A stretch of 64,000 nucleotides of DNA from Celoporthe dispersa (GCA_016584495.1 WAID01000019.1:1-64000), one strand, 5' to 3'; numbered from the stretch's first letter, positions 24,710 to 36,339 are shown. Made by a program: numbers and translations. The notes: generated from the letters alone by a model not told the origin.

Positions 24710-27700
24710 CGTGGCCTTGCAAACTCGAATCTCCTCAATTACCAGTTTGGATGGGCATAAGGAAGCATGACCGTGTGAAGACATGAAAAGGTGGGGAGGG
24801 GCGGGTATGATTTACGGAATGTTCAAGGCGTTCTGACAATGGGTGACGACGGCGTTGTTTGGAATATCGGGATCCGTCTTGTTCGATCGGCCGGCTGCAC
24901 CAGGATATCAAGATATGGAGAATGTCCGGACAAGGCTGTTCCGTGGTACGCTCGGTTAAGCGGGCCAGGAGTCGGATGTTTTGCCTCGGAAAGATATCAT
25001 CAGACGAAACCCTATAGTCTGATGTTTAATGCTTGGGACGAGGATACCACGCCATTGGGGATCCAGAAGAGTAATTCATTATTACTTAGAACTACAAGCT
25101 CTCAACCTAGATAATCGAAGACAGCTGTCAACCTTTTTGGAAAATAAAAGTGCTTTGCCTATTAATCGATACGAATATCTGATCATCAATTTCAGAAAAC
25201 CGTTTTGAAGAATAAAAACTTAAAATCATAATTACTAGTGAGAATCCACGGGTTGACTTGACAGCCTGCTTGGAATAATCTCCTGTGGGATATTAGCCGT
25301 TGTCGGGTAACCTCTTCAAGCTTATGACAACCTACGTGGCTAGGCTGCTGTACTTAGTCATAGAGAATATCTCTTCCTGCGAGTAATTGCTGTGGCAGCG
25401 ATCACAGGTGAAGCCTGGAAGTGTTATTGCCACGTGCGTAAAGTGCTACGACTAGCTATAAAGGCGGTACTAGCAATCGATCAGGAATCAGTACTCAAGT
25501 TGGCTGGTTTATTCAAGGCTAACCGGTTCTATAGATAGACGGCTGACATCTAGAGTAATGTAAACACATCAAAGCTACTCTCACAGGTGCTTCTACACTT
25601 GCTACTTAACAAGGAAGATACCCTTGATATGTATACCACTGTCAAATTCTGTAACGATCAGGACTCCTAAAAACACCATTCCATCTGATCCCCAATACTA
25701 GGAAGATTCCCCTAGCGAAGACCAAGTTAGTCTCGAAGATCATGAAGCTATATATATATATATATATAAGAAGCTGGAGGCTCAGCAGCTTCTGATAGAG
25801 AATTAGTGGATGATAATCTGAGGATAAAAGAGTGCCATCTTCATAGTGTCAATCTTTGCTCGCACATGACACAGGCGTGAACGTCCTCGCGATAGCTGAG
25901 GGAAGAACTTTCCACAAATTCACGTGCTTGGCCTTCTATACTTCGGAGATAATTAGTTTATAACGCAATGAATGCCAATGATTACTATGAAGCACCACCT
26001 ATGTTTGTCTAATCACATTATCTATTCAAACTGAGAATCTAAAATTGGATTCTAGAACCATGAATTCGTCGAAAAGGTGTAGAGTGGCACGGCGGCTGTA
26101 CAGTCGATGAATCACTTAGCAGGGCTAACAGGCGGCGCCTAATAAAAAGAAAAGAAAAGAAGAAGAAAAATAAAGAAAAAGGATTCGGCCCTTGTGAATC
26201 TAGGTCTGACTAGAGCCGTTGACTATTGGAGGCTGAGGCACTTGAGAATGGCGACACGCGCTGGCTGACCTGAACGATCACCCCAGCAATTTACCGACTT
26301 GATCTGCGAGAACTGACCACACCGACTAATTTTAAGACTGCTGTGGCCGCTAGCTCTCTCGTATCCATAGAGCCGGCGCGTGGACGAACCTCACTTCTTC
26401 AGGACCGCCCTGGCTTGGCACGGGCGCTGCGGACCATCACCAAGGTGACATCAGAATCGCCTTGCGAACAGCTTCATGAGACTTCTATTCTCGGTTCAAC
26501 GTTCTCCCTGCGCACTGCACAGGAGCCCTCGGCACCAGCTTCCACAGCAAGAGTTTCTGTAAAGGTTGTCAGGAGTGAAGTCTGTAGGAGGCGCATCGCT
26601 TGCCGCCGTTGCGCTCGGGTCTCGGAGAATACAGTGTAGATCCTATGTACAAGATATGGCTTGGCCGGGTTTGGCGAAGTGGGTGGAGACTGGGTGTCCT
26701 CAGTATTGCATAAGCGCCCGGTCTGCGAGCTGGCTGACTACTGATGTTGGGACCACCGATAATGTCTTTCTGGTTGACACTATTTCCCTTCGATCGAAGA
26801 TGTATCGGGGGAAGGGGAGGCACCATGTGTGGGAGTTGTGTGAGGGAGGGAGGCACATGTGTGGTGCCCCCAGCACTGTCTCATCGCTACGGGCGGTACC
26901 ACAGCACGCTGCGCCCACATGCCTGTCGCGTGTGTACCAGGGCCCAGTGTGACATCACATTCGACCTTTTCCTTTCTAGACGAGCCACTGTACTGCTGTG
27001 AAATGTCGACCAGTCTGGTGCTCAGCTTTTCCTAAAAGAAAAGACGAACTCATGGCCCGCTGTCGTCTTTCCGGATGCGCTCTTGTCATTGGCCTCGGAC
27101 GGCATATGCAGATAGGGCAGCATTGCCTAAGCGCCGGCGCGAAAAAGGACAGTCCAATCACGACGCCTATCAACCACGCGCACCTGGGCCCCCTCCTGCA
27201 AGGTGCCTGCAGGACCACTCGATGCTACGATGGTACTACCTGACCGAAGGCGCCGACTCGTCCGATCCGGAATGAGACCCGAATTGTCGGTCTGGGTTTC
27301 TTCGGGGGCTCACTAGCTGGCCATCGGGGACGAGGTGTGAGCCCACGACTGACTGGCCTGCACACGAGATCTTCGCATCGGTGCGCGGCTGGAGATCTCG
27401 TGTGATGTGTGATAGTGATGTCTGCCGACATGAGCGGCACCACTCGAGAAGCGTGGGCCGGCGACTGTGATCGGGTAACTGTGCGACCTCATATTGCTCC
27501 TTTGCCCCCGTCCCTTCCTGGGATTTTGTCCGTTTTTGTTTTCCGGTTGTTTTGTCTTGTTTCTCGAGCGCTGTTGAGAAGAGTAATCAAATTTGTGTCA
27601 TCTTTCATCCCCTTTTGGGCTTTACTTTCCGCCCTCTACTTTTTAATCGAGACCACCTGGAGAGCCTCCTGGTTGAGGACTTCGGTTGAGAATTCGCTTC

Positions 27701-27792
27701 TGGAAATAATCCCTTCTTTTCGCTTAGTCCATTACTGCTCGTTCAACGAGCCTTCCGCTCCATTCGTTTTGAGCCACCCAGGACCATTTGAT
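24710..27792. other. AT-rich, gene-poor spacer
   Basis: About 3.1 kb. The first 1.5 kb (to about 26.2 kb) is AT-rich with frequent stops in all frames and a (TA)n run at 25749-25768. It resembles decayed repeat DNA, but no transposon domain is readable. The 26.3-27.4 kb part has short frames of GC-richer sequence that I cannot assign. The right end is the promoter of the second surface-protein gene. Confidence 0.5.
25749..25768. repeat. (TA)n microsatellite
   Basis: About ten TA units in an AT-rich intergenic stretch. Confidence 0.9.
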
Positions 27793-29533
27793 ATGGCCAT
27801 CCGTTCCTTGTCTTACCTCCTCTTACTCTCACTTGCACGCCATCTCGTGGCCATCCAAGTAACTCCTGATTCTCCTTGCTTTTCAAAATGTCTAGGCTCC
27901 TCGGACACTGTGTCAGCAGACATCGTATGCGAGGACGCAGACTTCACAAGTACCACTACCGGATCGACATGGAAGGAATGCATGAGCTGCCTGCAGAACA
28001 GCACCTATTCCCAGGGGATGAGAGCGACCAAGCCTGGTTCCTGTGTGAGTGGACAGCTACGGCAACCACCTGTTGCGACTTGGCATCCTCGGCCTAACAT
28101 TGTTTTCTCAAGACAACCTGCGATACAGCCTCGACTCTTGTGTCTTTGCATATCCCAACGAGACTAGCTCTGGGTCGAATCCTTGCGAGACCTCCACTTC
28201 GTGCGGCGCCTTGAAGACGGCGCTGGAGTATGATCATCTGAACACTACCGATGCTGAATCCGACGAGTTCGGCTACTGCGATGCGGATGGTGGGGCGATG
28301 ACGGGGAGTACTTTCAGGCGTGTATGGACTGTGTTAGCGACAGCGGTGATACCAATTACATCGCGAATGGTGCGTTGAGAATGAGAACCCCCTGCCTTTG
28401 ATAACAGAGACAGCCCCTGTATACTGACACCTCGTCTAGCCCTCGTGGCCCTGAAAGCGGGTTGTACCCAGAAGCCCAACTCAACAGACCTCTTAGGCCT
28501 AAGCGCCTCCGTTTTCTCCAGCAGCGTCATCCAGATCGTTGATCCAGCGACGCAGAACAAGTCCAGCAGCGGGTTCTCACTAAGCACAGCAGTTATCGGA
28601 GGAATAGCAGCCGGTGGTGCTGCAGTTTTGGTCCTGATCGCCGTGGTCATCGTGTTCCGATGCCGAAAGCGCAGGAACATCATAAGCAGTAGACGGACTC
28701 CTCGCTGGGCGCGAGATAAACGACGGTCCTCATTCTCCTTCAAGTGCCGCAACATCCTGGCATCGCCTCTGTCGCCGAAATTTTTCACCGATCTGCCGCC
28801 TGTGCAGGAGCAGCAGCAGCAGCAGCCGTATGGCTCACTCGATGCGCAGATATCCGGCACAGCCGTGGACAGACCTGCCGCTGAGGGACGACACTTTATC
28901 GAGACGAAACCAAGACTTGAACGACATCCGTACGAGACCGCCATAGAGGGATGGAAGGCCCAGGACGTGGCGTCAGCCCAGGTGAACAATACCGCGGACC
29001 AGGGCTTTCCGATCTCCGACCAATGGAACAATTTTCATCGCGGACTGAAGAGAAATGCGTCGAAGAAGGGCGTCATGACAATTGACACCAGCGAAGCCAA
29101 GCTGGCACCGCCTCCAGCGGCCCATCCTTCGCCCAAGGAGAATACCTTTGATATTTCGCCGTCGTCGACGCAGCACAGCACCCGGTACTACTCTCCGGCC
29201 GAACACAGCTCATCTCCCTCTCAAGACTCTAGTCGCTGTGTGAAACCCAAGACCACCACCATGAGCAGCCAGGGCAGCGGCTACCCCGGCATGAGGACTG
29301 CGAACTCGTCATCACCCTTGCTGAAGCACCAGCAGCAGCACGGCTGGCCGAGCGCGAGGGAGATCCAAGAGCCGTGGTTCCCTCCGCCGCCACCGCCAGG
29401 TCCTCCTCCGTCGACCACAAAGTTTGGCCGCAAAGTAAGCCCAGGAACGATGAGGAGGGGGAAGAGGGAGAGCGGCAGTCCGGTGGAGAGTCAGCAGATC
29501 CAGACGTGGTTTCCCGGGCCGCCTCAGAGATAG
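27793..29533 (+). CDS. 12-cysteine ectodomain, single-pass surface protein (copy 2)
   Basis: Paralogue of the protein at 11370-12943. Signal peptide MAIRSLSYLLLLSLARHLVA. The ectodomain carries the same twelve-cysteine order (CFSKC, DIVC, ECMSC, DSC, PCETSTSC, GYC, ACMDC, AGCTQKP). The transmembrane segment is AVIGGIAAGGAAVLVLIAVV, followed by a basic stop-transfer (RCRKRR). The tail is about 300 residues, with a Gln run, many Ser/Thr/Pro and a polyproline stretch (WFPPPPPPGPPP). Exons are 27793-28044, 28113-28369 and 28440-29533; introns are 68 and 70 bp. Two single-base gaps in GGGG runs (28014-28017 and 28292-28295) break the frame; adding one G at each restores alignment with copy 1. No enzymatic motif. 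It may be a cell-wall or adhesion sensor, but this is inference. Confidence 0.78.
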
Positions 29534-30002
29534 CATCCTGGTGCTGTATCTCGTAGGAAACGATGTATAGATAATGTATAAAGACTTAGTATCAGACACT
29601 GTGCTTCGCAAGGTAGACCGTGTTTGTTGTCTTTGCCATCCCGTGATGTCTTCGTGTCTCCTATCAAGGTGGATGGAAAGAGGGAAAAGATCAGGGTGGC
29701 TTGTTGTCTACAGGGCCTCGATTGGCATGTGCTGAACTCGTGGGGTAGGGATGCAGGCACTAGACCCTGTCAATCCCCACAGTAGCCACCACTAAACCGC
29801 GCCATGCGCCTATCAGAAAGGCCCTATTGAGAAGTTCAGCACTGCGATTCCGGCGCAACGAAAGACGTCACCCCAAAATATTCTTCGCTAGTCGGCCTGA
29901 CAAGCTACCACCATCTTTTGCTGTGGAATTCATGACCGCAGCTCTACCAGCTCCGCTGTATACACCGCCCTGTGTCCGTCCATAACATCGCCAAGTCACA
30001 AT
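29534..30002. other. intergenic between surface protein and HIS3
   Basis: Contains the 3' region of the surface-protein gene and the HIS3 promoter. TGACT-like (Gcn4/CpcA-type) sites would be expected for HIS3. I do not see a clear TGACTCA in the proximal 100 bases. Confidence 0.5.
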
Positions 30003-30801
30003 ATGAGCTCATCAACAGCCCCGCGGTGGACGGCGCTCGCCCGTGACACCAACGAGACGAGCATCCAGCTTGCGCTGAACCTCGACGGCGGCGCATTCCC
30101 GCCCGAGACGGACGAGAGGCTGCTTGCTGCCGGCGCCGACGGACACGCATCACAGTCAAGCAAGTCGCAGACGATAAGTGTGCACACGGGGATTGGGTTT
30201 CTGGACCACATGCTGCACGCCCTCGCGAAGCACGCCGGCTGGAGTCTGGCGATAGCATGCAAGGGCGACCTGCATAGTAAGTCGCCAATGCCTCTGCAGA
30301 CGCTGCACAGGCTGATTGGCGACCCATTACTCCACACAGCCACGTACGAATGCTGACCGTTGCCCCTCCCACCGGTGCATAGTCGACGACCACCACACGG
30401 CCGAGGACGTCTGCATAGCCCTCGGCAGCGCCTTCGCCACGGCCCTGACCTCCATGGCCGGGCTCGCCCGCTTCGGCTACGCATACGCCCCGCTGGACGA
30501 GGCCCTCAGCCGTGCGGTAGTCGACCTGTCCAACAGGCCGTACAGCGTGATCGACCTGGGCCTGAGGCGCGAGAAGATTGGCGACCTGAGCTGCGAGATG
30601 ATCCCGCACTGCCTGCAGAGCTTCGCACAGGGAGCGCGCCTGACCCTACACGTCGACTGCATTCGGGGCGAGAACGACCACCACCGCGCCGAGTCGGCAT
30701 TCAAAGCCCTGGCGGTGGCGATACGCATGGCCACGAGCAAAGTGCCGGGCAAGGAGGGAGAGGTGCCGAGCACGAAGGGAACCCTGAGTGCGCTGGGCTA
30801 G
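30003..30801 (+). CDS. HIS3: Imidazoleglycerol-phosphate dehydratase
   Basis: Manganese-dependent dehydratase of the sixth step of histidine biosynthesis, converting imidazole glycerol phosphate to imidazole acetol phosphate. Exons 30003-30276 and 30383-30801 (intron 106 bp, GTAAGT...CATAG), giving about 230 residues, the usual fungal size. Metal-binding signatures are intact: GIGFLDHMLHALAKHAGW, DDHHTAEDVCIALG (made across the splice junction) and the C-terminal ENDHHRAESAFKALA. The end VPSTKGTLSALG is typical. No frame breaks. Cytosolic. Its neighbours are unrelated in pathway. Confidence 0.97.
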
Positions 30802-31725
30802 GAGGTTGAGGATGCGAGCGCGAGAGACCACATTGGTGGTGAGACTGCGGGTATATCAGCGTAAAATGAGGGTGCCGAGCCGGGTGAGTTGCCCTCGCTA
30901 GGCTGCCGAGATGTCAGTTTGGATGCGGCGGTCCTGAGGGCTGAGGCCGACAGAAGCTTGCTTCTACGCGGGGATACCGAGGCGCCATCGCAATACCACG
31001 CTGTCTGTACCGACTGGTTGCGTGCAGCATAGGTACTTTGAAAGGAGGAGAAGCAAAAATGTGCAATGGATGCTCCACGGATGGCTGCTGGTCAATGGCG
31101 AAGAAGGGCAGCGTCCAGCGCTCGCGTGTCAATTGTGTGTATCATGGGCCTACTACTGTACTGGGTCAATTTGCTCCGTCACATCGAGGCTGCAGAACGC
31201 ACTGTGGACAGTTTTGCATAGTTCGGTGCTTGGTCTGAAAGCATTGGATCGAAGTACACAATGCTGAATCGACCACACTGGCAAAGATACAATAAATATT
31301 GAAATATCGTAGTAGCAGAACGAAAGTGAGCCACACGAGCCGGTGAAGGAAGAAGATCTGAGAGGTGGGTCTGAAGCCTGAGGGTTAGGAGTAACTACTT
31401 AGGTCGAGCTTCCTGACGTCTTCGGCCGCGCCCCGCAGGCTACGCTCTCCTCATGTCCAGCAACCTATGATCATCTGGAGCGCACACAGTACACATAGAG
31501 CGCGGCTGCCAGCGGGAAAGGAAAAAACCCCCAATTGAGAAAAGGAGAAGGAAGGAAACCAAGAAAGAAAAGATTTCGGAGAGACCGACACATCCTCCTA
31601 GTCTCTGCGACCAGCTCAGGAACACATATCCAGCATCTCGTCATACCACCCACCCACCAGCAGCTCAACCAACGAGCCACTCAGGTCAGGCGCTTCCGAC
31701 TCCCGGCCCTCAGCCATGAGCCAAG
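30802..31725. other. intergenic, no gene recognised
   Basis: About 0.9 kb. The left part is the HIS3 3' region and the right part, purine-rich near 31520-31580, is probably the promoter of the small gene at 31726. No supported coding frame. Confidence 0.55.
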
Positions 31726-32125
31726 ATGCGATCTCACGGTGCTATGCGGGATGAGGAGGTGTCCGGTGCAGCCTGGGAGGCGACAAGAGGCGCAGTCTAC
31801 GGCGCCGTCAAATGGGGCGCCTTCACGGGAATACTCGGTGGGGTCGGATATCTCACGTCGCCTATCTACAGAGGGCTGACCATCCAGTTCAAAGTGTAAG
31901 ACGCCGAAAGGCTTGGGGCTGGCCCTCGCGGGTACGTGAGAGACACCTGGCTGACGACTCGCTAGATACCTCCAGATGTCCGGCATGGTCGTCGGCTCCA
32001 TGATCGAAGCAGACTACACCATGCGACAGTACGAGGCTCGTGTCAGGATGCAGCGACGGCTTGATAGGGACAGGGCAGCATGGCAGCGGTTTGAGGAGGA
32101 GTATGGAAAGGATGACGATGACTGA
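31726..32125 (+). CDS. Small conserved fungal protein, HIG1/mitochondrial-like
   Basis: Exons 31726-31895 and 31966-32125 (intron 70 bp, GTAAGA...CTAG), 109 residues, intact frame. The protein begins MRSHGAMRDEEV. A glycine-rich hydrophobic stretch (GAFTGILGGVGYLTSPIYRG) is followed by a second moderately hydrophobic segment (VYLQMSGMVVGSMIEADY), and the C-terminus is charged and helical (RMQRRLDRDRAAWQRFEEEY) with an acidic end. I recognise it as a widely conserved uncharacterised ascomycete protein. The two hydrophobic helices and charged tail resemble small mitochondrial inner-membrane proteins of the HIG1 type, but I cannot confirm that family. Its 3' end faces RFC4. Confidence 0.72.
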
Positions 32126-32355
32126 AGAAGTATGGCTTGGATGAATTCCGGGAAGACAGCCACAGTGTCTCATTATAGACGCCCTGTAGAAGCCTTCCAT
32201 GTACAGTATCAGATGTAATCAAACAAGCCCTGACCGATTTTATCATCCCCTCTCCGAACATCCCGAACCTGAATTGAGCCAGAACCAACGCCAAACCATG
32301 CCATGCCATGCCGGAAATCAGAACCCCGCCTTTACTCACCCTCACAGAAACTCAC

Positions 32356-33492
32356 TCATCTCGCCTTGGTCTTGACCTGAAACTTCTTCGGGTCCATGTT
32401 CAGTTTGCACAGCCGGACCACACAGCCGCTGAGCTGCAGTAGTGTCTGGACGCCCTCGAGGATCTTCATGTGCGTGAAGCCGATCTCCTTGATGAACTCC
32501 AGCTTGGCATGTTCGCTTAGCGTCGGTATCGTCTTGGTGACCTTGAACATGGTGCTGATGATGTCGTGGCTCGAGTATCCCAGCGTCCACAGCTCCCGCA
32601 GCGTGTCGAGCGCGGAGTCTACATTGCCCTCGAAGCACGCCTTCAGCATGGCCTGGACCTTGATCGGGTGGGGCGAGTCCACCACCTTGAACACGTTGTC
32701 GCCCGTCACCATCCCGAAGCCCGCATGCGTCGACTGCAGGTTGTTGATGGCCTGCCGCATGTCGCCCTCGGCGCTGAACACGAGCGCCGCCAGCCCCTCG
32801 TCATTGTACTCGACCTTTTCCAGCTCGATGATCTGCAGCAGCCTCTTTACAACCTGCGCGTCCGTCAGCCTCGCGTACCGCAGGATCGCGCACCGGGACT
32901 GCAGCGGCTCGATGATCTTGTTGGACTGGTTGCACGCAAAGGCGAAGCGCGTGGTGTTGGAGTAGATCTCCATCGTCCGCCTCAGTGCCTGCTGCGCGCC
33001 GCTCGTCATGCTGTCGGCCTCGTCGAGGATGACAATCTTGTGGCGGCCCGCCGGCAGGGTGACCTTCTTCTGCGCGAAACCCTTGATGCGGTTGCGCACG
33101 ACATCAATCCCGCGCTCGTCCGAGGCGTTGAGCTCGAGGACCGCCTCCTTGTACGCGTCGCCGAGCAGCTGGCGCGCCAGGCAGAGCACCGAGGTCGTCT
33201 TGCCGATGCCTGGCGTCCCGGAGATAATGACATGGGGCATATTGCCGTCTTTAGCGATGATCTTGAGCCGCTCGATGGTCTCAACGTTGCCGACTATGTC
33301 GTCGAGGAAGACGGGGCGGTATTTCTCGACCCTGGGGAACACGGTCAGCTCAGATGCAGGCGGGCGGGCAGGCGACGAGCTGGCTCACCATGGTAGCTCG
33401 TAGGTTGGGTTGCCATTCGTGTTCGCAGTCAGGATCTTTTTGGCTGCCGAGGTTGAAGATTCGCCCGCCTCGTCAACCTTGGCTGCGGGCAT
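32356..33492 (-). CDS. RFC4: Replication factor C subunit 4 (clamp-loader ATPase)
   Basis: Small subunit of the RFC clamp loader that places PCNA on DNA; corresponds to yeast Rfc4 (human RFC2). Exons on the minus strand are 33492-33389 and 33331-32356, with a 57-bp intron; the junction makes YELPWVEKYRP. RFC boxes are in order: WVEKYRP (box II), NMPHVIISGTPGIGKTT (Walker A), LNASDERGIDVVRNRIK, IVILDEADSMTSGAQQALRR (Walker B, DEAD), the sensor-1 region (FAFACNQSNKIIEPLQSRC with the SRC arginine finger) and GDMRQAINNLQ. About 360 residues, intact frame. The translated first exon has a short, basic and Thr/Ser-rich N-terminus. Head-to-head with the lysine-rich gene at 33907, sharing a 414-bp spacer. 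Confidence 0.96.
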
Positions 33493-33906
33493 CTTGTCAG
33501 ATTGTGAGTGCGCGCTGGTGTGGGGTTGTTGTTAATACTGCGAAGAGAGGCTCCGTCGTAAATTGAGGATCGCGTCGTGCAGACGCGACGGCGTGGAAAC
33601 TTTGAGTGGAGGAGTGGAGCTACTGTACTATGATAATTAAGGGCACCGACTATGGCAGCACCGCCCTGGCAGCTGCCCAGCTATAGATGCAATGGGTGGC
33701 TTATCGATAAGACATCGTTTCAACCAAAATCTCCGTAATCTGCCATTTCCTTCCGGCTTTCTGCCGCTAGCCCTCTCTCTGTTCCATACTTTTCAGCTTT
33801 TAAGAGCACTGATTGACTGATCCGCCAAGAAATATTTCGACCGAGCGAGCGACATCCCTTGTTGTCTTCACTTGGCTCAGGCTCGCCTGCCACCATCGGA
33901 GTCACC
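33493..33906. promoter_or_regulatory. shared divergent promoter, RFC4 / lysine-rich gene
   Basis: A 414-bp spacer between two divergently transcribed starts. It must hold both core promoters. The motif ATCGATAAG near 33702 and an ACGCGAC near 33583 (Mlu1-like only loosely) are visible. I cannot assign a specific factor. Confidence 0.45.
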
Positions 33907-35103
33907 ATGGGCAAGACACGCCCTGATCTGATGGAGGTGGACGAGGTGACTAAGAAAGACAGGAAGGAGAAGAAGAACCTGGACAGCAAGGTCACGAAGC
34001 ATGACCGTAGGGACAGGAAGCCCAAGAAGACTGAAAAGCCGAGCCATCAGACCGGGTCTGATGCAGACGAGGACGAGAGTTCAAAGGTTGGCCTCACAAG
34101 CCTAAACAGGCGCAAGAAATTGCGCTGGCTCTCCGCCCGTGCCCCAGTGTGTCTGGGAGAGTGAGATCATGATGTCCATTCCAGTGAATGATAATCATGG
34201 CCATGATCAGGGTCTTGGGTGTCGTGTGTTGTGGTGTGTGGTGTGGTTCACTAACGTTGCTGTTCAAGGGTTCTGCTGATGAGGAGGAGCCGCCCTTGAA
34301 GACTTCGCACCGGGCAGGGCCCCGATTGAGAATGTCGAGGGCAATATGACCAAGTTCAAAAAGCAGCAGAAGAGGGAAGAGCAGCGGGAAGAGCGACTCC
34401 GCGAGGAGGCGCTCAAGATTCTAATGGAAAGGAGCTCGGCCTGTCCCTCACGGCCTCTAGCCTTCATAACGAGGCTGAGCAGGCGCGCAAGAGGCAGGCA
34501 AAGGCCGAGCGGAAGAGGGAGAAGCGGGCCGAGAAGCGGGCAAAGAAGCAGGAGGCCACCGACCTGGTAGGCACAGCGGCCTCCGGGGCGGACGAGGCGG
34601 GCGACATCTTTATGATCGACGTCAACCCCACGCCGGTCGACCCAAAAGCTGAAGCCCCTGTCTGACGATGAGGACGTGGATATGGAAGATGGAGGCGCCC
34701 CTCTCAAGCAGAAGATTGCCGGCTACACTGCGCCGCCTTCGGGTATGAACCGCACGGTCCGCCGTCGTCTCAAGCTGATCGAGAAGGAAAAGGCCAGAAT
34801 CCAGAAGAAGCTTGGTGTTCCGGAGGGTCGAACGAGAAGGCGCCCGAGGTGCAGGAGCTGTTGGATCAGTGGATCAAGACTTTTGACGAGAAGACAGAGA
34901 TAAGAGACTCAAAGAAGAAAGATCGTCGGACTAAGCAGGTTGCTCATATCCAACACAAGAGGGAAAGCACTGGCGGGCGGACAGCGCAAGGAGAAAGACA
35001 GGGGCCATCTACGCCAGACCCAGATCTCGCGAAACAGTTAAAGAAGAGGACGAAGCTCTCGGGCGCCTCTCTAGGCAGACCGGAACCAGCAGAGAGGCCT
35101 TGA
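33907..35103 (+). CDS. Lysine/glutamate-rich nuclear-type protein, frame-broken
   Basis: No family recognised. The N-terminus is highly basic (KKDRKEKKNLDSKVTKHDRR). The middle is acidic then helical (DADEDESS; TKFKKQQKREEQREERLREE), followed by a long charged coiled-coil-like region. The C-terminal third (GMNRTVRRRLKLIEKEKARI, then VQELLDQWIKTFDEKTE) looks conserved. Composition suggests a nucleolar or ribosome-biogenesis factor, by inference only. An intron probably ends at 34268 (CTAAC branch at 34251, TTCAAG acceptor), with its donor near 34161. At least four frame changes are needed (about 34300, 34425, 34650 and 34830). The continuing codon pattern in each frame suggests sequence errors, not decay. 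Its exact protein cannot be given. Confidence 0.6.
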
Positions 35104-35337
35104 CGACGTGACTGCATGAAGTGACGGGCCATTTCAACATCAACCCGCTAGCCTGCAGATGCATTTCAACAGATGGCTAGTCTGCAGGGGAACGCGGTTA
35201 ATCCTCCTTGAGATGCGCAGTGTAATAGTATTACAGTATCCAGTATGACCCACCCGACGCCGTCCCTATGCGGTATGATATTTAAGATCGTGAACTTTTG
35301 AACCCAGTGCCCGCAGCAGCAGCTTCATCTCCTGTCC

Positions 35338-35978
35338 TCATCGTTCCTTCTTGTCATCCTCGGTCCTCCCACCCTTGTCTTCACCGTTGTCGTCCTTCTT
35401 GTCCATGCCAAATGCCTCCTTGACTTGTTCCATGATCATATCTCCATATCCCTTCCCCTGCTCCAGCGCCTCCTTCTCCCTCTTGGCCCTCTCCTCCTTC
35501 CAGCTCTCCTTCTCGCTCCCCATCCACAGCCTCTCCAGCGGGCCGCGCTGCGCCATCTCCTTCTTTTCCCTCTCCTCCTGCAGCGCCTTCCTCTGCGCCT
35601 CAGACAGCGCCGCCTCTCTCCGCTCGCGCTCGATCCGCAGCAGCTCCTGTGTGCGCCTCGCCTTCTCGGGCAGGCCGCCGTCGACCATGTTGCTCCACCG
35701 CCGCACGAAGCGCTGGTAGATGGACTCGCCGGTGTAGTCGTATGCCAGGATGTTGGTCGCGTACGAGGTGCCCGAGGCGAGGAAGAGCGACTGGAGGCCG
35801 ACCCGCCGCGGGGGCATGAACAGGGCGATGGGGCCGAGGATCACACCCGCCCAGGCGCTGTAGTGCACCCAGTCTGGATTTCGAAACTTGCTGCCGCCGG
35901 GGCTGCAGCCTGTGGTTGTGGTTGTTGGTGTTGGGGTGGGCGTGGTTCGCCCGGAGGTTGGGCTTGTGGTGTCGTCAT
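35338..35978 (-). CDS. Small membrane protein of the fungal 'rhomboid-like' hypothetical family
   Basis: About 210 residues. A Pro/Gln-rich N-terminus begins MTTPQAQPPGEPRPP. The conserved core is KFRNPDWVHYSAWAGVILGP, then IALFMPPRRVGLQSLFLASG and ATNILAYDYTGESIYQRF, with one or two hydrophobic segments. A long charged helix ends KKDDNGEDKGGRTEDDKKER. Ascomycete homologues are often labelled rhomboid family membrane protein, but no Ser-His protease dyad is visible here, so protease activity is doubtful. One base is missing in the GGGG run at 35899-35902 (CCCC on the coding strand); adding it joins the start at 35978 to the core. Single exon. Confidence 0.72.
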
Positions 35979-36339
35979 CTTTGCGGTGGGGTGCTCTCGT
36001 GGATACGAGGCCTGGGCGAATTTAGAGGGAGAGAGGGAGTTTTGTTGGGTCGATTGTGCTCTTGTCGGCTTTCAGCAGCGGGCGGACGGAAGTGGTTCAA
36101 AGGCAGCTCTGTTACCTGCACGAGACCGTGACGCGAAAAGTTCCCTTATCGAGATCTTATCGCTGCGGCAGACCCGCTCGGCCTGTGATGGTGCGCTGAA
36201 CCCCTCTAGCGCCTCGGTACAGCACATGCATACTTGATAGTACTGAGTCGCGCGATTCTGACTTGACAATACATCCATGAACTTTGGACCTTCCATGGTG
36301 ATGGCCAGCCCAGTGCGTCCACGCAGTAGTCTGGGTACC
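35979..36339. other. spacer between two minus-strand genes
   Basis: Promoter of the membrane-protein gene and 3' region of the DUF7924 gene; no coding frame supported. Confidence 0.5.

Noticed and set aside
32566..33396. Plus-strand frame of 276 codons
   Set aside because: Exact antisense shadow of RFC4.
35338..35978. Rhomboid protease function for the small membrane protein
   Set aside because: No GxSx plus His catalytic dyad or six-helix core; the label comes from database habit for this family.
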